The notes: generated from the sequence alone by a model not told the origin. A stretch of DNA of 36,468 nt from an uncultured Actinomycetes bacterium (GCA_903892635.1 CAITJH010000064.1:1-36468), one strand, 5' to 3'. Positions 25,132-35,695 are shown, counted from the stretch's first letter. Program-made: numbers and translations.

Positions 25132-26613
25132 TTAGGCGAGTGCCAATTGCAGGCGCGAGAGCGCACGCTCACGGCCCAAGATTTCAAGGGATTCAAAGAG
25201 CGGTGGCGACACTCGGCGACCGGTGACTGCAACTCGAACTGGGCCAAAAGCCAGCTTGGGCTTGAGCCCGAGACCGTCGATCAACGCCACGCGCAAGGCT
25301 TCCTCAATTGCTTCGGTGGTCCACTCGCCTACGGCGTTGAGCGCATTCATTGCTTCTTGAATTACTGGCCGCGCATCATCAGTCAAGACCTTTGCGGCTT
25401 CATCAGGATCAACCGAGAATGCCGGACTTCCTGCATCGCCATAGAACAAGAAAGCTGTCATCGCGACACCTTGCTTCAACGTTTCCATACGCTCCTGAAC
25501 ATGTGGCACAGCAGCGCGCAAAGTTGCAAGCTGAACGTCAGTTGGATCCGCCGTCAATACGCCTTCGCTCTTGAGGTACGGAATGAGTCGCTGTGCTAAA
25601 TCTTCAGGGTCGAGCGCACGCATCCATTCTGCGTTGATCGCTGTGCACTTCTTCAAATCAAAGCGCGCTGGATTGGCGTTGACTCGAGCAACATCAAAAC
25701 GCTCTGCCATCTGCTCTTTCGAGAAGAATTCAATGTCGTCACCAAACGACCATCCAAGCAATGCCAGGTAATTAATTAAACCTTCAGGCAAATAACCTTC
25801 TTCGCGATACATCATCAAACTTGATTCAGGATCACGCTTGGAAAGCTTTTTGTTACCTTCGCCCATGACGTACGGCAAGTGGCCGTACATTGGTCGCGCA
25901 CCCTTGGCAACGCCGATCGCAAGCAACGCGTCGTACAACGCAAGCTGTCGAGGTGTGCTACTCAAAAGATCTTCACCGCGAAGAACGTGAGTGACTTCCA
26001 TCAACACGTCATCAACTGGGTTGGTCAACGTGTAAAGCGGTTCACCTGTTGCACGAACAATCACATAATCAGGAACATGCTCGGCAGCGAAAGTGACATC
26101 ACCGCGAACGAGGTCATTCCAAGTCCAGTCGGTGTCTGGCATGCGCATACGAATAACAGGCTTACGACCTTCAGCTTCATACCCTGAAATTTGCTCGTCA
26201 CTCAAAGTGCGACATGCACCGTCGTAACCAGGTGTCTTATTTGCAGCACGCGCAGCTTCGCGACGCTCTTCAAGTTCTTCCTGCGAGCAGTAACAGCGAT
26301 ACGCATGACCAGCGGCAAGCAACTGAGCCGCAATGTCGGCGTAAATCTCCATGCGCTGTGACTGGCGATATGGTCCGTGCGGGCCACCTACTTCGGGGCC
26401 TTCGTCCCAATCCATTCCGAGCCAACGCAAAGACGCCAACAGATCGTTGTACGACTGCTCACTATCGCGCTGGGTGTCAGTATCTTCAATCCGAAAAATA
26501 AATGTGCCGCCTGTGTGACGTGCGTAAGCCCAGTTGAACAGTGCGGTACGCACCATGCCAACGTGCGGATTACCGGTTGGCGAGGGACAGAATCGAACGC
26601 GAACGTCAGACAC
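25132..26613 (-). CDS. gltX: Glutamyl-tRNA synthetase
   Basis: A 493-residue class I synthetase. The HIGH region is [20 protein letters not shown] (about 9-28), and the KMSKS region is [11 protein letters not shown] (about 256-266). [34 protein letters not shown] is typical GluRS. The C-terminal anticodon-binding domain is complete. The start is GTG (26611-26613), preceded by AAGGAG at a short 4-nt spacing. It is 19 bp downstream of the FAH gene and leads towards the tRNA-Gln and tRNA-Glu genes on the same strand, so synthetase and substrates may be cotranscribed. Confidence 0.97.
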   Translation of the reverse strand: MSDVRVRFCPSPTGNPHVGMVRTALFNWAYARHTGGTFIFRIEDTDTQRDSEQSYNDLLASLRWLGMDWDEGPEVGGPHGPYRQSQRMEIYADIAAQLLAAGHAYRCYCSQEELEERREAARAANKTPGYDGACRTLSDEQISGYEAEGRKPVIRMRMPDTDWTWNDLVRGDVTFAAEHVPDYVIVRATGEPLYTLTNPVDDVLMEVTHVLRGEDLLSSTPRQLALYDALLAIGVAKGARPMYGHLPYVMGEGNKKLSKRDPESSLMMYREEGYLPEGLINYLALLGWSFGDDIEFFSKEQMAERFDVARVNANPARFDLKKCTAINAEWMRALDPEDLAQRLIPYLKSEGVLTADPTDVQLATLRAAVPHVQERMETLKQGVAMTAFLFYGDAGSPAFSVDPDEAAKVLTDDARPVIQEAMNALNAVGEWTTEAIEEALRVALIDGLGLKPKLAFGPVRVAVTGRRVSPPLFESLEILGRERALSRLQLALA

Positions 26614-26632
26614 AAGACTCCTTGAAAGTGGA

Positions 26633-27397
26633 TTATCGCAAGACTACTGGATTCGACAGTGTGCCAATTCCTTCGATCGTGACATCAACAACGTCACCGT
26701 TCGACAGTGGTCCGACTCCTGCTGGCGTGCCTGTCAAAATCACATCACCTGGCAACAGCGTCATGACCTGCGAAATCCACGCCACCATTTCGTGAGCCGA
26801 TCGCACAAGCTGACTCGTATTGCTTGACTGCTTAACTTCACCATTGACTTCGCACGAGATGTCAAGATTAGTTGGATCTAACTCCGTTTCAATCCATGGT
26901 CCAAGTGGGCAAAAGGTATCGAAACTCTTTGCTCGAGTCCATTGTCCATCCGAGTGTTGTAAATCTCTTGCGGTCACATCATTAGCGATTGTGTAGCCCA
27001 AGATCACTTCGCCTGCGCGCTCGACTGCGACGTTCTTACAGAGAGCGCCGATCACAATTGCTAGCTCTGCCTCGTAATGCACATTGTTCGATTGCGGTGG
27101 CAAAACGATGGCATCGCCCTCGCCAATCACAGTTGTTGAAGGCTTAATGAAAATCACTGGCTCAGCTGGAACTTCTCCACCCATTTCAGCGGCGTGATCA
27201 GCATAGTTTTTACCTACGCATACAACTTTGCTGGGAAGCACTGGCGACAAGATTTTGACGTCATCTAATTCCAGCGCAACGCCTACCGGGTCAAGATCCC
27301 CATAGGGATGTCCCTTTAAGAGGGCGATTTGAGTGCCGTTCACAACACCAAATACAGGACCGGGAACATCAGGCACGGAAACTCGAGCAATACGCAT
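26633..27397 (-). CDS. Fumarylacetoacetate hydrolase (FAH) family protein
   Basis: A 254-residue FAH-superfamily protein. [18 protein letters not shown], the metal-binding [11 protein letters not shown] (two Glu) and NDVTARDLQ (Asp), and [15 protein letters not shown] are all present. Members act as hydrolases, decarboxylases or oxaloacetate tautomerases/decarboxylases on 2-oxo acid enols. The exact substrate is not readable here. The gene lies just upstream of gltX, a common actinobacterial arrangement. The ATG has no Shine-Dalgarno and sits six bases after TAGGCT, consistent with a leaderless mRNA. Confidence 0.93.
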   Translation of the reverse strand: MRIARVSVPDVPGPVFGVVNGTQIALLKGHPYGDLDPVGVALELDDVKILSPVLPSKVVCVGKNYADHAAEMGGEVPAEPVIFIKPSTTVIGEGDAIVLPPQSNNVHYEAELAIVIGALCKNVAVERAGEVILGYTIANDVTARDLQHSDGQWTRAKSFDTFCPLGPWIETELDPTNLDISCEVNGEVKQSSNTSQLVRSAHEMVAWISQVMTLLPGDVILTGTPAGVGPLSNGDVVDVTIEGIGTLSNPVVLR

Positions 27398-27403
27398 AGA
27401 AAT

Positions 27404-27409
27404 AGCCTA
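27404..27409 (-). promoter_or_regulatory. Probable -10 box of the FAH-gltX unit (leaderless)
   Basis: TAGGCT, then ATTTCT, then ATG. The same hexamer is used before the GNAT gene and the leuA leader peptide. Confidence 0.5.
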
Positions 27410-27434
27410 CCGAAACACCGAAAGGCGCTTTTAT

Positions 27435-27501
27435 CCCCGTTTGGAACCCACCCACTTCACAGCCGGAAAATTCCTCGCACCATCTCGATTCATAAACGGG
27501 G
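27435..27501 (+). promoter_or_regulatory. Inverted repeat spanning the pit leader and its Shine-Dalgarno
   Basis: CCCCGTTT (27435-27442) is the exact complement of AAACGGGG (27494-27501). The right arm overlaps the GGGGAG ribosome-binding site of the transporter. If both arms are transcribed, the long-range stem could hide that site. The transcription start is not identified. Confidence 0.4.
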
Positions 27502-27506
27502 AGTTA

Positions 27507-28796
27507 ATGGCACACGACCGCAGGGTAACTGACATAGTTATGTCCGTGGATTTGATTCTCATCGCAACAGTTGTCACCGTCGGTCTTGCTCTACTTTTCG
27601 ACTTCACGAATGGCTTTCATGATGCAGCCAACGCGACGTCAACAGTTATCGCAACAAAGTCGTTGACACCGCGCCAAGCTGTCATCGTTTCGTCGATCTT
27701 CAACTTCTTGCCAGCCTTTGTTATCGGCACCGCTGTAGCGAACACAATTTCTAAGACTGTGTCGATGGACAAGCTTGCTGCAGTTTCTACTGGTGTCATA
27801 CCTGTTGGCATCAAAGTGACGTTGGCGGCGCTCCTCGGTGCGATTTTCTGGAACTTTTTCACGTGGGCACTCGGAATGCCATCATCGTCTTCTCATGCCT
27901 TGATCGGTGGATTAATCGGTGCAGGTATTTCTGCTGGTGGCACGAGCGTTATCTCGTGGAGTACAGTGCAAAAAACTGCAATTGCTATTTTTGCCTCTCC
28001 CCTCATTGCATTCCTCATTGCTTACTTGGCAACGTTCATCGTCAAAGGAGTTCAAAAGGCATTCAAGCTTGATGAAGATCATGAAGTTTTCCGCTGGGGA
28101 CAAATCATTTCAAGTGCATTCGTGTCGTGGGGTCACGGAACAAACGACGCACAAAAAACAATGGGCGTTATTGCAGCCACTCTCTATTCAGGCGGCTACC
28201 TCGTGGCAAGTGACAGCGCGAAACTGACCCCACCAACATGGGTAATCTTCGCTGCGCAGATTGCCATCGCAATTGGCACCTTTTACGGCGGTTGGCGAAT
28301 CATCGAGACAATGGGTATTCGTCTCACACGAATTACTCGAGCTTCAGGACTTGCAGCTAACCTTGGCGCGATCACCTCTATCAACGGTGCAACACACCTC
28401 GGTATCCCAATTTCAACAACTCACGCAGCTGCATCATCAGTGATTGGTTCAGGCGTAGGTTCGGGCCACAAGATCCATTTCCAAACAATTCGCAACATGG
28501 TTGTGGCTTGGGTCTTCACGTTGCCAAGCGCAGCGATCGTCGGCGCCATTGTCTACAAGGCAACGGCCATTCCCGGAGTCTTCGGCGGAATTATCACCAC
28601 AGCAATCATCATCGCCCTGTTGACCTACGGAGTTCGCCTCATGGTCCGAGCAGATAGCGCCGATGACATCGCCAAGCGTGTTGATGAAGAGAAGGAACGT
28701 GTTCGCCTAGAGCGCCTCGAAGCCAAGTTGCCAACAGATGCGCCAGATTCAGTGGATGAACTTATCGAAGAGATCTGGCCAGATTCTTCACAGTAA
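27507..28796 (+). CDS. pit: PiT-family inorganic phosphate transporter
   Basis: A PiT permease of about 429 residues, a low-affinity metal-phosphate:H+ symporter. The duplicated family signature appears as FDFTNGFHDAANATSTVIATKSL near the N-terminus and WGHGTNDAQKTMGVIAATL in the second half. About ten hydrophobic segments are visible, and the C-terminal tail after about residue 375 is charged and cytoplasmic. The ORF-track start (27333) overlaps the divergent FAH gene. The ATG at 27507 follows GGGGAG (short 3-nt gap) and is preferred; ATG 27540 is an alternative. It ends directly against the convergent cimA stop with no spacer. Confidence 0.94.
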   Translation: MAHDRRVTDIVMSVDLILIATVVTVGLALLFDFTNGFHDAANATSTVIATKSLTPRQAVIVSSIFNFLPAFVIGTAVANTISKTVSMDKLAAVSTGVIPVGIKVTLAALLGAIFWNFFTWALGMPSSSSHALIGGLIGAGISAGGTSVISWSTVQKTAIAIFASPLIAFLIAYLATFIVKGVQKAFKLDEDHEVFRWGQIISSAFVSWGHGTNDAQKTMGVIAATLYSGGYLVASDSAKLTPPTWVIFAAQIAIAIGTFYGGWRIIETMGIRLTRITRASGLAANLGAITSINGATHLGIPISTTHAAASSVIGSGVGSGHKIHFQTIRNMVVAWVFTLPSAAIVGAIVYKATAIPGVFGGIITTAIIIALLTYGVRLMVRADSADDIAKRVDEEKERVRLERLEAKLPTDAPDSVDELIEEIWPDSSQ

Positions 28797-30395
28797 TTAC
28801 TGTTTAATCTGCTTACCGAGCAAGCCGTACGAAATCGCGTCCTCAAGCGCCAACCACGAAGCAGCAATAACGTTCTCGTGAACACCGACTGTGTTCCAGC
28901 GACGTCCCTTGTCGGCTGTTTCGATCAGAACACGAGTGACCGCGCCTGTGCCTTGGCCGCCATCAAGAATGCGCACCTTGTAATCAATTAGTTCGAGATT
29001 AGCTAATTCAGGGAAACGTTGAACAAGTGCCGAACGCAATGCGTTATCAAGCGCATTCACTGGGCCATTACCTTCGCTGGTGGCGATCAAGCGTTCACCA
29101 TCAACGTACAACTTCACAGTAGCTTCACTAACAACTAGGCCGTCTTCACGCTGTTCGACAATTGTTCGCCATGACTCGACAGTGAACTTGTTGACAGCGT
29201 CACCTGAAATCGCAGAGAGCAACAACAGTTCGAACGAGGCGTCAGCAGCCTCGAATGACCAACCTTTGGACTCAAGATTTTTCACTTGCTCGACAACCTT
29301 GCCGATTGCTTCAGGTTTTTCAGTTAGGTCATAACCAAGTTCTTTACCCTTGAGTTCAATCGAGGCACGACCGGCCATCTCGGTAACCAGAACGCGCATA
29401 TCGTTGCCTACGACAGATGCATCAATGTGGTTATACAGTTCAGGGCTCACCTTGATCGCGCTAGCGTGCAAGCCTGCTTTGTGCGCAAACGACGAGACTC
29501 CAACATACGGCTGATGCGTATCTGGTGGCAGGTTGGCAATTTCAGCTAAAGCATGCGAAACGCGCTGCATGTCCGCCAACTTTCCTTCAGGCAGAACATG
29601 CATTCCAAGCTTGAGTTCGATGTTGGCGACAACAACAAAGAGGTCGGCATTTCCGGTGCGCTCACCATAACCATTTGCAGTGCACTGAACATGAGTAGCG
29701 CCAGCTTCAACAGCAGCGATTGAGTTGGCGATTGCACATCCCGTGTCGTCTTGGCAATGAATACCAAGACGAGCGCCAGTACGCTCTTTCACATCGGTCA
29801 CGATTGCGCTAATTCCACTTGGCAACATACCGCCGTTTGTGTCGCACAATACGGCTACATCGGCCCCTGCATCGATAGCCGTTTTTACGGCAGCGACACC
29901 GTAATCAGCATCATGCTTATAGCCATCGAAGAAATGTTCGAAGTCCACGAATACGCGACGACCTAGTGCAACGAGAAGCGACACCGTATCGCGAATCATC
30001 GCGAGGTTTTCTTCCTTAGTCGTCTTTAGAGCCTGCTCAACGTGCCACACGTCGCTCTTAGCCACCAACGTGATGACCGGAGCCTGTGAATCAATAAGTG
30101 CGCGAACCTGCGGATCGTCCTCAGCTGAGATGCCAGCCTTGCGAGTCGCGCCGAAGGCGACCAACTTCGCATTCTTCAACTGAACTTCGCCAGCTGCCAT
30201 GCGCGCGAAGAATTCAGTGTCCTTTGGTAATGCTCCGGGCCAGCCACCCTCGATGAATCCAACACCGAAGTCATCAAGAATTCGCGTTACGGCAAGCTTG
30301 TCTTCGACTGAGTATGTGATGCCCTCACGTTGAGCACCATCGCGAAGCGTGGTGTCGTAAACGTGAAATGCGTCAGTGACGCCAGTGTTAGTCAT
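28797..30395 (-). CDS. cimA: (R)-citramalate synthase
   Basis: A 532-residue DRE-TIM metallolyase of the CimA type, longer than homocitrate synthase because of a C-terminal regulatory domain. It condenses pyruvate with acetyl-CoA to give (R)-citramalate, the first step of the threonine-independent isoleucine route. YDTTLRDGAQREGI, DTNGGMLPSG, HCQDDTGCAIANS, NGYGERTGNADL and the CimA-type FAHKAGLHASAIKV are present. The C-terminal region (about 395-532) resembles the LeuA allosteric domain and should sense isoleucine. The start overlaps the ilvE stop by one base. LeuCD and LeuB in this window can carry citramalate on to 2-oxobutyrate. Confidence 0.95.
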   Translation of the reverse strand: MTNTGVTDAFHVYDTTLRDGAQREGITYSVEDKLAVTRILDDFGVGFIEGGWPGALPKDTEFFARMAAGEVQLKNAKLVAFGATRKAGISAEDDPQVRALIDSQAPVITLVAKSDVWHVEQALKTTKEENLAMIRDTVSLLVALGRRVFVDFEHFFDGYKHDADYGVAAVKTAIDAGADVAVLCDTNGGMLPSGISAIVTDVKERTGARLGIHCQDDTGCAIANSIAAVEAGATHVQCTANGYGERTGNADLFVVVANIELKLGMHVLPEGKLADMQRVSHALAEIANLPPDTHQPYVGVSSFAHKAGLHASAIKVSPELYNHIDASVVGNDMRVLVTEMAGRASIELKGKELGYDLTEKPEAIGKVVEQVKNLESKGWSFEAADASFELLLLSAISGDAVNKFTVESWRTIVEQREDGLVVSEATVKLYVDGERLIATSEGNGPVNALDNALRSALVQRFPELANLELIDYKVRILDGGQGTGAVTRVLIETADKGRRWNTVGVHENVIAASWLALEDAISYGLLGKQIKQ

Positions 30396-31585
30396 TAAAC
30401 GATCCGATGCATCCAGTTATGAGTATCCGCAGCGCGGCCAGTTTGAATATCGACAAGTGCCTTACGAAGCTTCATTGTTACTTCGCCAGGTTCACCATCG
30501 CCAATTGTCCAAGCGCCACTGTTCTTACTATCAACGCGACCAACCGGAGTGATAACCGCAGCCGTGCCACAGGCGAACACTTCACTGATCTCTCCTGATG
30601 CGCATCCTTCACGCCACTCGTCGATGGTCAAGGTACCTTCCGAGGCTTCGTAGCCAAGGTCGTTTGCCAGCGTGAGCAGTGAGTCGCGCGTAACACCCGG
30701 CAACAAAGTGCCAGTCAGACGTGGAGTAATAAGGCGAGCATTTGCACCAGTTCCATAGACGAAGAACATGTTCATTCCGCCCATTTCCTCGATGTACTTT
30801 CGTTCGATTGCATCGATCCACACAACTTGGTCGCAACCGTTTTGTGCCGCTTCAGTTTGTGCAAGCAAACTTCCGGCGTAATTACCTGAGCACTTTGCTT
30901 CGCCAGTTCCACCCGGAGCCGCCCGCACAAAGTCATCCGAAATCCACACCGAGACTGGCTTTACTCCTTGCGGGAAGTAAGCGCCTACAGGTGATGCCAA
31001 CAGGACATATGCAACTTCTCCAGATGGCTTTACACCAAGTGCAGGTTCAGCGCCGTACTCGAACGGGCGAAGGTACAAAGACTTTTCAGGGTCCTCTGAG
31101 ACCCACGCTTGATCCTGTCGAACCAACGCATCGATCGAACCGATAAATAAATCCGTTGGAACCGGAGGCAGCGCCAAACGATAAGCAGATCGTTGGAATC
31201 GAAGAGCATTTGCTTCTGGGCGGAACGTGTAGATGCCACCATCCTCGAAACGATAAGCCTTAAGGCCTTCGAAGATGGATTGGCCATAGTGCAGAGCGTT
31301 CATGGCATAACCACCAGCAGACGCATCGCTTGCGACGATTTCTGCGTTGTGCCAACCCTTGTCTGCATTCCAAGACACGCGCGCGACGTGATCGGTGAAG
31401 TACTTTCCAAAACCTGGAGCGGCAAGAATCTCGTCCCGAGCAGCCTGGCTCGCAGGATGGTCACTGACTTTTACATCAAATGCACCTGTGTTACTCACAC
31501 GCTCTACGGCTGGGTAAAGCGGAGCACCTGAATTAACAACCTCAGCTGCTGTGACATCGAGACCGGGATGAATGTACTGACTCAT
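30395..31585 (-). CDS. ilvE: Branched-chain amino acid aminotransferase
   Basis: A 396-residue fold-type IV PLP aminotransferase, the longer actinobacterial/eukaryotic BCAT form. HYGQSIFEGLKAYR, FRPEANALRFQRSA, GGTGEAKCSGNYAGSLLAQTEA (PLP Lys in EAKCSGNY) and EMGGMNMFFVYG are family blocks. It makes Leu, Ile and Val from their keto acids. It is the upstream partner of cimA (TAATG overlap) and follows leuB by 39 bp. The ATG lacks a Shine-Dalgarno and lies six bases after TAGCGT, so ilvE-cimA probably has its own leaderless promoter in addition to any read-through from leuB. Confidence 0.97.
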   Translation of the reverse strand: MSQYIHPGLDVTAAEVVNSGAPLYPAVERVSNTGAFDVKVSDHPASQAARDEILAAPGFGKYFTDHVARVSWNADKGWHNAEIVASDASAGGYAMNALHYGQSIFEGLKAYRFEDGGIYTFRPEANALRFQRSAYRLALPPVPTDLFIGSIDALVRQDQAWVSEDPEKSLYLRPFEYGAEPALGVKPSGEVAYVLLASPVGAYFPQGVKPVSVWISDDFVRAAPGGTGEAKCSGNYAGSLLAQTEAAQNGCDQVVWIDAIERKYIEEMGGMNMFFVYGTGANARLITPRLTGTLLPGVTRDSLLTLANDLGYEASEGTLTIDEWREGCASGEISEVFACGTAAVITPVGRVDSKNSGAWTIGDGEPGEVTMKLRKALVDIQTGRAADTHNWMHRIV

Positions 31586-31591
31586 GGCTTA

Positions 31592-31597
31592 ACGCTA
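31592..31597 (-). promoter_or_regulatory. Probable -10 box of ilvE-cimA (leaderless)
   Basis: TAGCGT, then TAAGCC, then ATG. The string TAGCGTTAAGCCATG matches the thiL start region at 14 of 15 positions. Confidence 0.55.
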
Positions 31598-31624
31598 CCT
31601 GCTCTTACTCGTTGCTTGAAATGT

Positions 31625-32668
31625 TTAGCCCGTAACGAGCGCAGCGAGCGCATCGCCAATTTGGCTTGTGGATCGGGTGCCGGTGCGAGCAGCAAGGTCA
31701 GTGGCGACCGCGTACTCGACTTTCTTTGCAGCATCTGGTTCACCGATGTGGTCAAGCAGCATGGCAACACTGAGCACTGTTGCTGTTGGGTCCGCCTTGC
31801 CTTGACCAGCGATGTCAGGTGCACTTCCGTGGACTGGCTCGAACATGCTTGGGTTCTTTCGACTTGGATCGATGTTGCCTGAGGCTGCTAGGCCAATACC
31901 ACCAGCAATTGCTGCGCCGATGTCGGTCAAGATATCGCCAAACAAGTTATCAGTAACAACAACATCAAATCGCTCTGGCTGAGTCAAAAAGAACATGCTT
32001 GCTGCATCAACGTGGCAGTAGTCAGTTTCGATGTTTGGATACTCCGAGGCCACATCAAGAAACGCGCGGTTCCACATATCACCGGCGTACACCAGCACGT
32101 TGGTCTTGTGAACCAAAGTGACTTTGCCACGACGACGTGATGCCCGCTCGAATGCATCGCGAATAATACGCTCGGCTCCGAAACGGGTATTCAAACTGAC
32201 TTCAGTAGCCACTTCATGTTCTGTGTTCTTGCGTAGGTAGCCACCGGCACCAACATATGGTCCTTCGGTTCCTTCACGGCATACAACGAAGTCGATGTCC
32301 TTCGAAGTTTTTCCGGCAAGCGGAGATTCGACACCTTCGAACAACTTCACTGGACGAAGATTGACGTGATGATCAAGTTCAAAGCGCAATGGCAACAACA
32401 CTCCGCGTTCGAGAATGCCAGGCTTGACTGATGGATCGCCGATAGCTCCGAGCAGGATGACGTCTTGTTGCTTCAACTCGGCAATAACGCTCTCTGGCAA
32501 CGTTTCACCAGTTGCGTTGTATCGTCGAGCACCGAGGTCGTATTCCGTCGTCGAGAACGTCAGACCGACACTTGGGGCAACTGCCTCAAGAACTTTAAGA
32601 CCCTCGGCCACTACTTCAGTGCCGATACCGTCGCCAGGGATTACTGCCAATTTAATGTTGCGTGCCAT
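31625..32668 (-). CDS. leuB: 3-isopropylmalate dehydrogenase
   Basis: A 347-residue beta-decarboxylating dehydrogenase. [21 protein letters not shown] at the start, [17 protein letters not shown] (which selects isopropylmalate over isocitrate), [13 protein letters not shown], and the Mg site [29 protein letters not shown] are all present. It oxidises 3-isopropylmalate to the leucine keto acid and can also act on 3-methylmalate from citramalate. It is the first gene of leuB-ilvE-cimA and is divergent from leuA. The ATG has no Shine-Dalgarno; TAGCCT lies seven bases upstream. Confidence 0.97.
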   Translation of the reverse strand: MARNIKLAVIPGDGIGTEVVAEGLKVLEAVAPSVGLTFSTTEYDLGARRYNATGETLPESVIAELKQQDVILLGAIGDPSVKPGILERGVLLPLRFELDHHVNLRPVKLFEGVESPLAGKTSKDIDFVVCREGTEGPYVGAGGYLRKNTEHEVATEVSLNTRFGAERIIRDAFERASRRRGKVTLVHKTNVLVYAGDMWNRAFLDVASEYPNIETDYCHVDAASMFFLTQPERFDVVVTDNLFGDILTDIGAAIAGGIGLAASGNIDPSRKNPSMFEPVHGSAPDIAGQGKADPTATVLSVAMLLDHIGEPDAAKKVEYAVATDLAARTGTRSTSQIGDALAALVTG

Positions 32669-32675
32669 GCGTTCA

Positions 32676-32704
32676 AGGCTAGTGCCACCGTCTCATCTAG
32701 TGAA
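32676..32704 (-). promoter_or_regulatory. leuB promoter (leaderless)
   Basis: On the minus strand TTCACT, a 17-base spacer, TAGCCT (32676-32681), seven bases and the ATG. The -35 matches TTGACA at four of six positions. Confidence 0.55.
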
Positions 32705-32735
32705 AACCCATCTTGCGATGTGGAACGGGACGAAC

Positions 32736-32764
32736 TTGGGCGAAATCCCTTGCGCTGCTAGGCT
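32736..32764 (+). promoter_or_regulatory. leuA leader promoter
   Basis: TTGGGC (32736-32741), an exact 17-base spacer and TAGGCT (32759-32764). Seven bases later comes the ATG of the leader peptide, so the transcript would start at or next to that ATG. Confidence 0.7.
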
Positions 32765-32771
32765 GGAAGCA

Positions 32772-32813
32772 ATGTACGCGAGCCTGCTCCTTCGCAGCCG
32801 CAACGAGGCCTAA
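32772..32813 (+). CDS. leuA leader peptide (Leu-Leu-Leu)
   Basis: A 13-codon ORF, MYASLLLRSRNEA, with three consecutive leucine codons (CTG CTC CTT) at codons 5-7. It begins seven bases after a good promoter -10 box and overlaps the left arm of a strong hairpin. Its stop is 103 bases before the leuA ATG. Clusters of the regulatory amino acid's codons in a short leader are the hallmark of ribosome-mediated control, and leader peptides before actinobacterial leuA genes are known. In the ORF track it is hidden as the tail of a longer antisense frame. Function is inferred from layout. Confidence 0.8.
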   Translation: MYASLLLRSRNEA

Positions 32814-32836
32814 GACAACCGGCCCTCTCGTTGCGG
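32798..32836 (+). promoter_or_regulatory. leuA leader hairpin
   Basis: CCGCAACGAG (32798-32807) pairs perfectly with CTCGTTGCGG (32827-32836). GCC and GGC extend the stem after a three-base bulge, leaving a ten-base loop that contains the leader stop codon. No U-run follows, so it is not a plain intrinsic terminator; an antiterminator, pause or translational switch is more likely. Confidence 0.7.
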
Positions 32837-32910
32837 TGAATCTCTGCTTGCCGGATGCGCTCACAATTGCTCCACCCCACATCGCTCGTACATCACTAAA
32901 GGATTCCTGA

Positions 32911-34659
<1,749 letters not shown>

Positions 34660-34681
34660 TTGCAAAACTTATTCAATTGCC

Positions 34682-34716
34682 AACGATGCCTAGGTCAATT
34701 CGACCTAGGCATCGTT
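34682..34716. repeat. Perfect 15-bp palindrome between leuA and the NIL gene
   Basis: AACGATGCCTAGGTC-AATTC-GACCTAGGCATCGTT: 15 perfect pairs, five-base loop, beginning 23 bases after the leuA stop. The tail TAGTATTTAG is only partly T-rich. It may be the leuA terminator, but its right end touches the -10 box of the next gene, so it could also be an operator. Confidence 0.85.
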
Positions 34717-34721
34717 AGTAT
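34716..34721 (+). promoter_or_regulatory. Probable -10 box of the NIL-domain gene (leaderless)
   Basis: TAGTAT, six bases (TTAGGC), then ATG. Its first T is the last base of the 15-bp palindrome. Confidence 0.5.
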
Positions 34722-34727
34722 TTAGGC

Positions 34728-34970
34728 ATGCAGCATCACCGTTATCGCCTGACCTTTCCTGAAACTCAAGTTCAGGAACCTGTGATCTACAAGATCGTCA
34801 AAGAATTCGATGTCGTCCCGAGCATTCGTCGCGCATCAATCGAAAATCACTTTGGCTGGATGATCATGGACTTACAAGGTTCACACGAGCAGATTGATGC
34901 AGCAATCGCTTACCTCGAAGGTCTCGGCATTGATGTTGTGAACGCTGAAGGCGATTTCGTCGCAGGTTAA
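34728..34970 (+). CDS. Stand-alone NIL-domain protein
   Basis: An 80-residue protein consisting of a single NIL domain. RYRLTFPETQVQEPVIYKIVKEFDV is the first beta-alpha unit, the conserved ASIENHFGWMIMDLQGSHEQIDAAIAYLEGLGIDV the second. NIL domains usually sit at the C-terminus of MetN methionine-importer ATPases, where they bind the effector, or next to ferredoxin domains. Free-standing ones are found in actinobacteria with no settled function. It follows leuA by 68 bp across a strong palindrome and probably has its own leaderless promoter. A small-molecule sensor role is only a guess. Confidence 0.85.
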   Translation: MQHHRYRLTFPETQVQEPVIYKIVKEFDVVPSIRRASIENHFGWMIMDLQGSHEQIDAAIAYLEGLGIDVVNAEGDFVAG

Positions 34971-34990
34971 CCTATAAGAGACTTAATGAA

Positions 34991-35545
34991 TTACATCTCA
35001 ACTATGACTTCAGGAAACTTTGCAAACATCACTGCATCAGTCTGAGTTCCATCACGTCGCGTCATACCTTGACGCAATACAGTCTCCATCTCAAAACCTG
35101 CTTTGAGCAAGACCTTTTGCGAACCAACATTCTCTGGAAGTGTCACCGCCTGAACACGGCGAAATCCAATTGAGAATGCGAAACTCGTGGCTAACTTTGC
35201 TCCAAGATGCGCATAGCCGTGTCCTCGAGCATCCGGTGCGATCCAATACCCAAGTTCACAAAAGTGATCGAAGTGGATGCAGTGATGCAAGGCAAAACTG
35301 CCAACTACTTCCCCATTGACTATGCCTGCAAATGAAATGGAATCTTGCAGATCAAATCCACGAGCTTGATGCACAAAGAAATCATCGGCGGTTGAACGCT
35401 CATATGGAACAGGCACTGTCGTGAGTAATTGAATTGTTGGATCCTGACAAATCTCAAAGACAGAATCCATGTCTGACTCTGCCCATGGGCGCAGCATCAA
35501 TTCGCCATCCATCAAGGTCGGAACACTGCTTGGCCAAGAAATCAT
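34991..35545 (-). CDS. GNAT acetyltransferase, RimJ/RimL type
   Basis: A 184-residue acetyltransferase of the Acetyltransf_3 (RimJ/RimL) group. LRPWAESDMDSVFEICQDPTIQ is the N-terminal block, ELGYWIAPDARGHGYAHLG the acetyl-CoA site (R-G-H-G-Y-A), and VQAVTLPENVGSQKVLLKAGFEMET the C-terminal signature. Targets may be protein N-termini or small molecules; none can be read here. It is convergent with the NIL gene (20-bp gap). The ATG has no Shine-Dalgarno and sits six bases after TAGGCT. Confidence 0.9.
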   Translation of the reverse strand: MISWPSSVPTLMDGELMLRPWAESDMDSVFEICQDPTIQLLTTVPVPYERSTADDFFVHQARGFDLQDSISFAGIVNGEVVGSFALHHCIHFDHFCELGYWIAPDARGHGYAHLGAKLATSFAFSIGFRRVQAVTLPENVGSQKVLLKAGFEMETVLRQGMTRRDGTQTDAVMFAKFPEVIVEM

Positions 35546-35551
35546 AGAGCG

Positions 35552-35557
35552 AGCCTA
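35552..35557 (-). promoter_or_regulatory. Probable -10 box of the GNAT gene (leaderless)
   Basis: TAGGCT, six bases (CGCTCT), then ATG; same hexamer and spacing as the FAH gene. Confidence 0.5.
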
Positions 35558-35637
35558 TTAGGTGTATTCATCAAATCGTCACGAGATCTGCACTCTGTCG
35601 TAACACCCCTCTAACAATTGAGAGTTATCCTGATTGT

Positions 35638-35688
35638 GAAGGCTAGGTTTCGCTGCTTCATCGGCATAAGTAGCGGCACCGAGCCTTC
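35638..35688 (-). terminator. Two-part stem-loop after the beta-propeller gene
   Basis: GAAGGCT/AGCCTTC (outer, seven pairs) and CGCTGCTT/AAGTAGCG (inner, eight pairs, one imperfect) are nested and begin 7 bases past the stop on the minus strand. No U-run follows, so it may be a 3'-end structure rather than an intrinsic terminator. Confidence 0.45.
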
Positions 35689-35695
35689 GCCATTA

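Noticed and set aside
28789-28802. Palindrome ACAGTAATTACTGT at the pit/cimA junction as a terminator
   Set aside because: It is formed by the two facing TAA stops and has no loop, G+C-rich stem or U-run.
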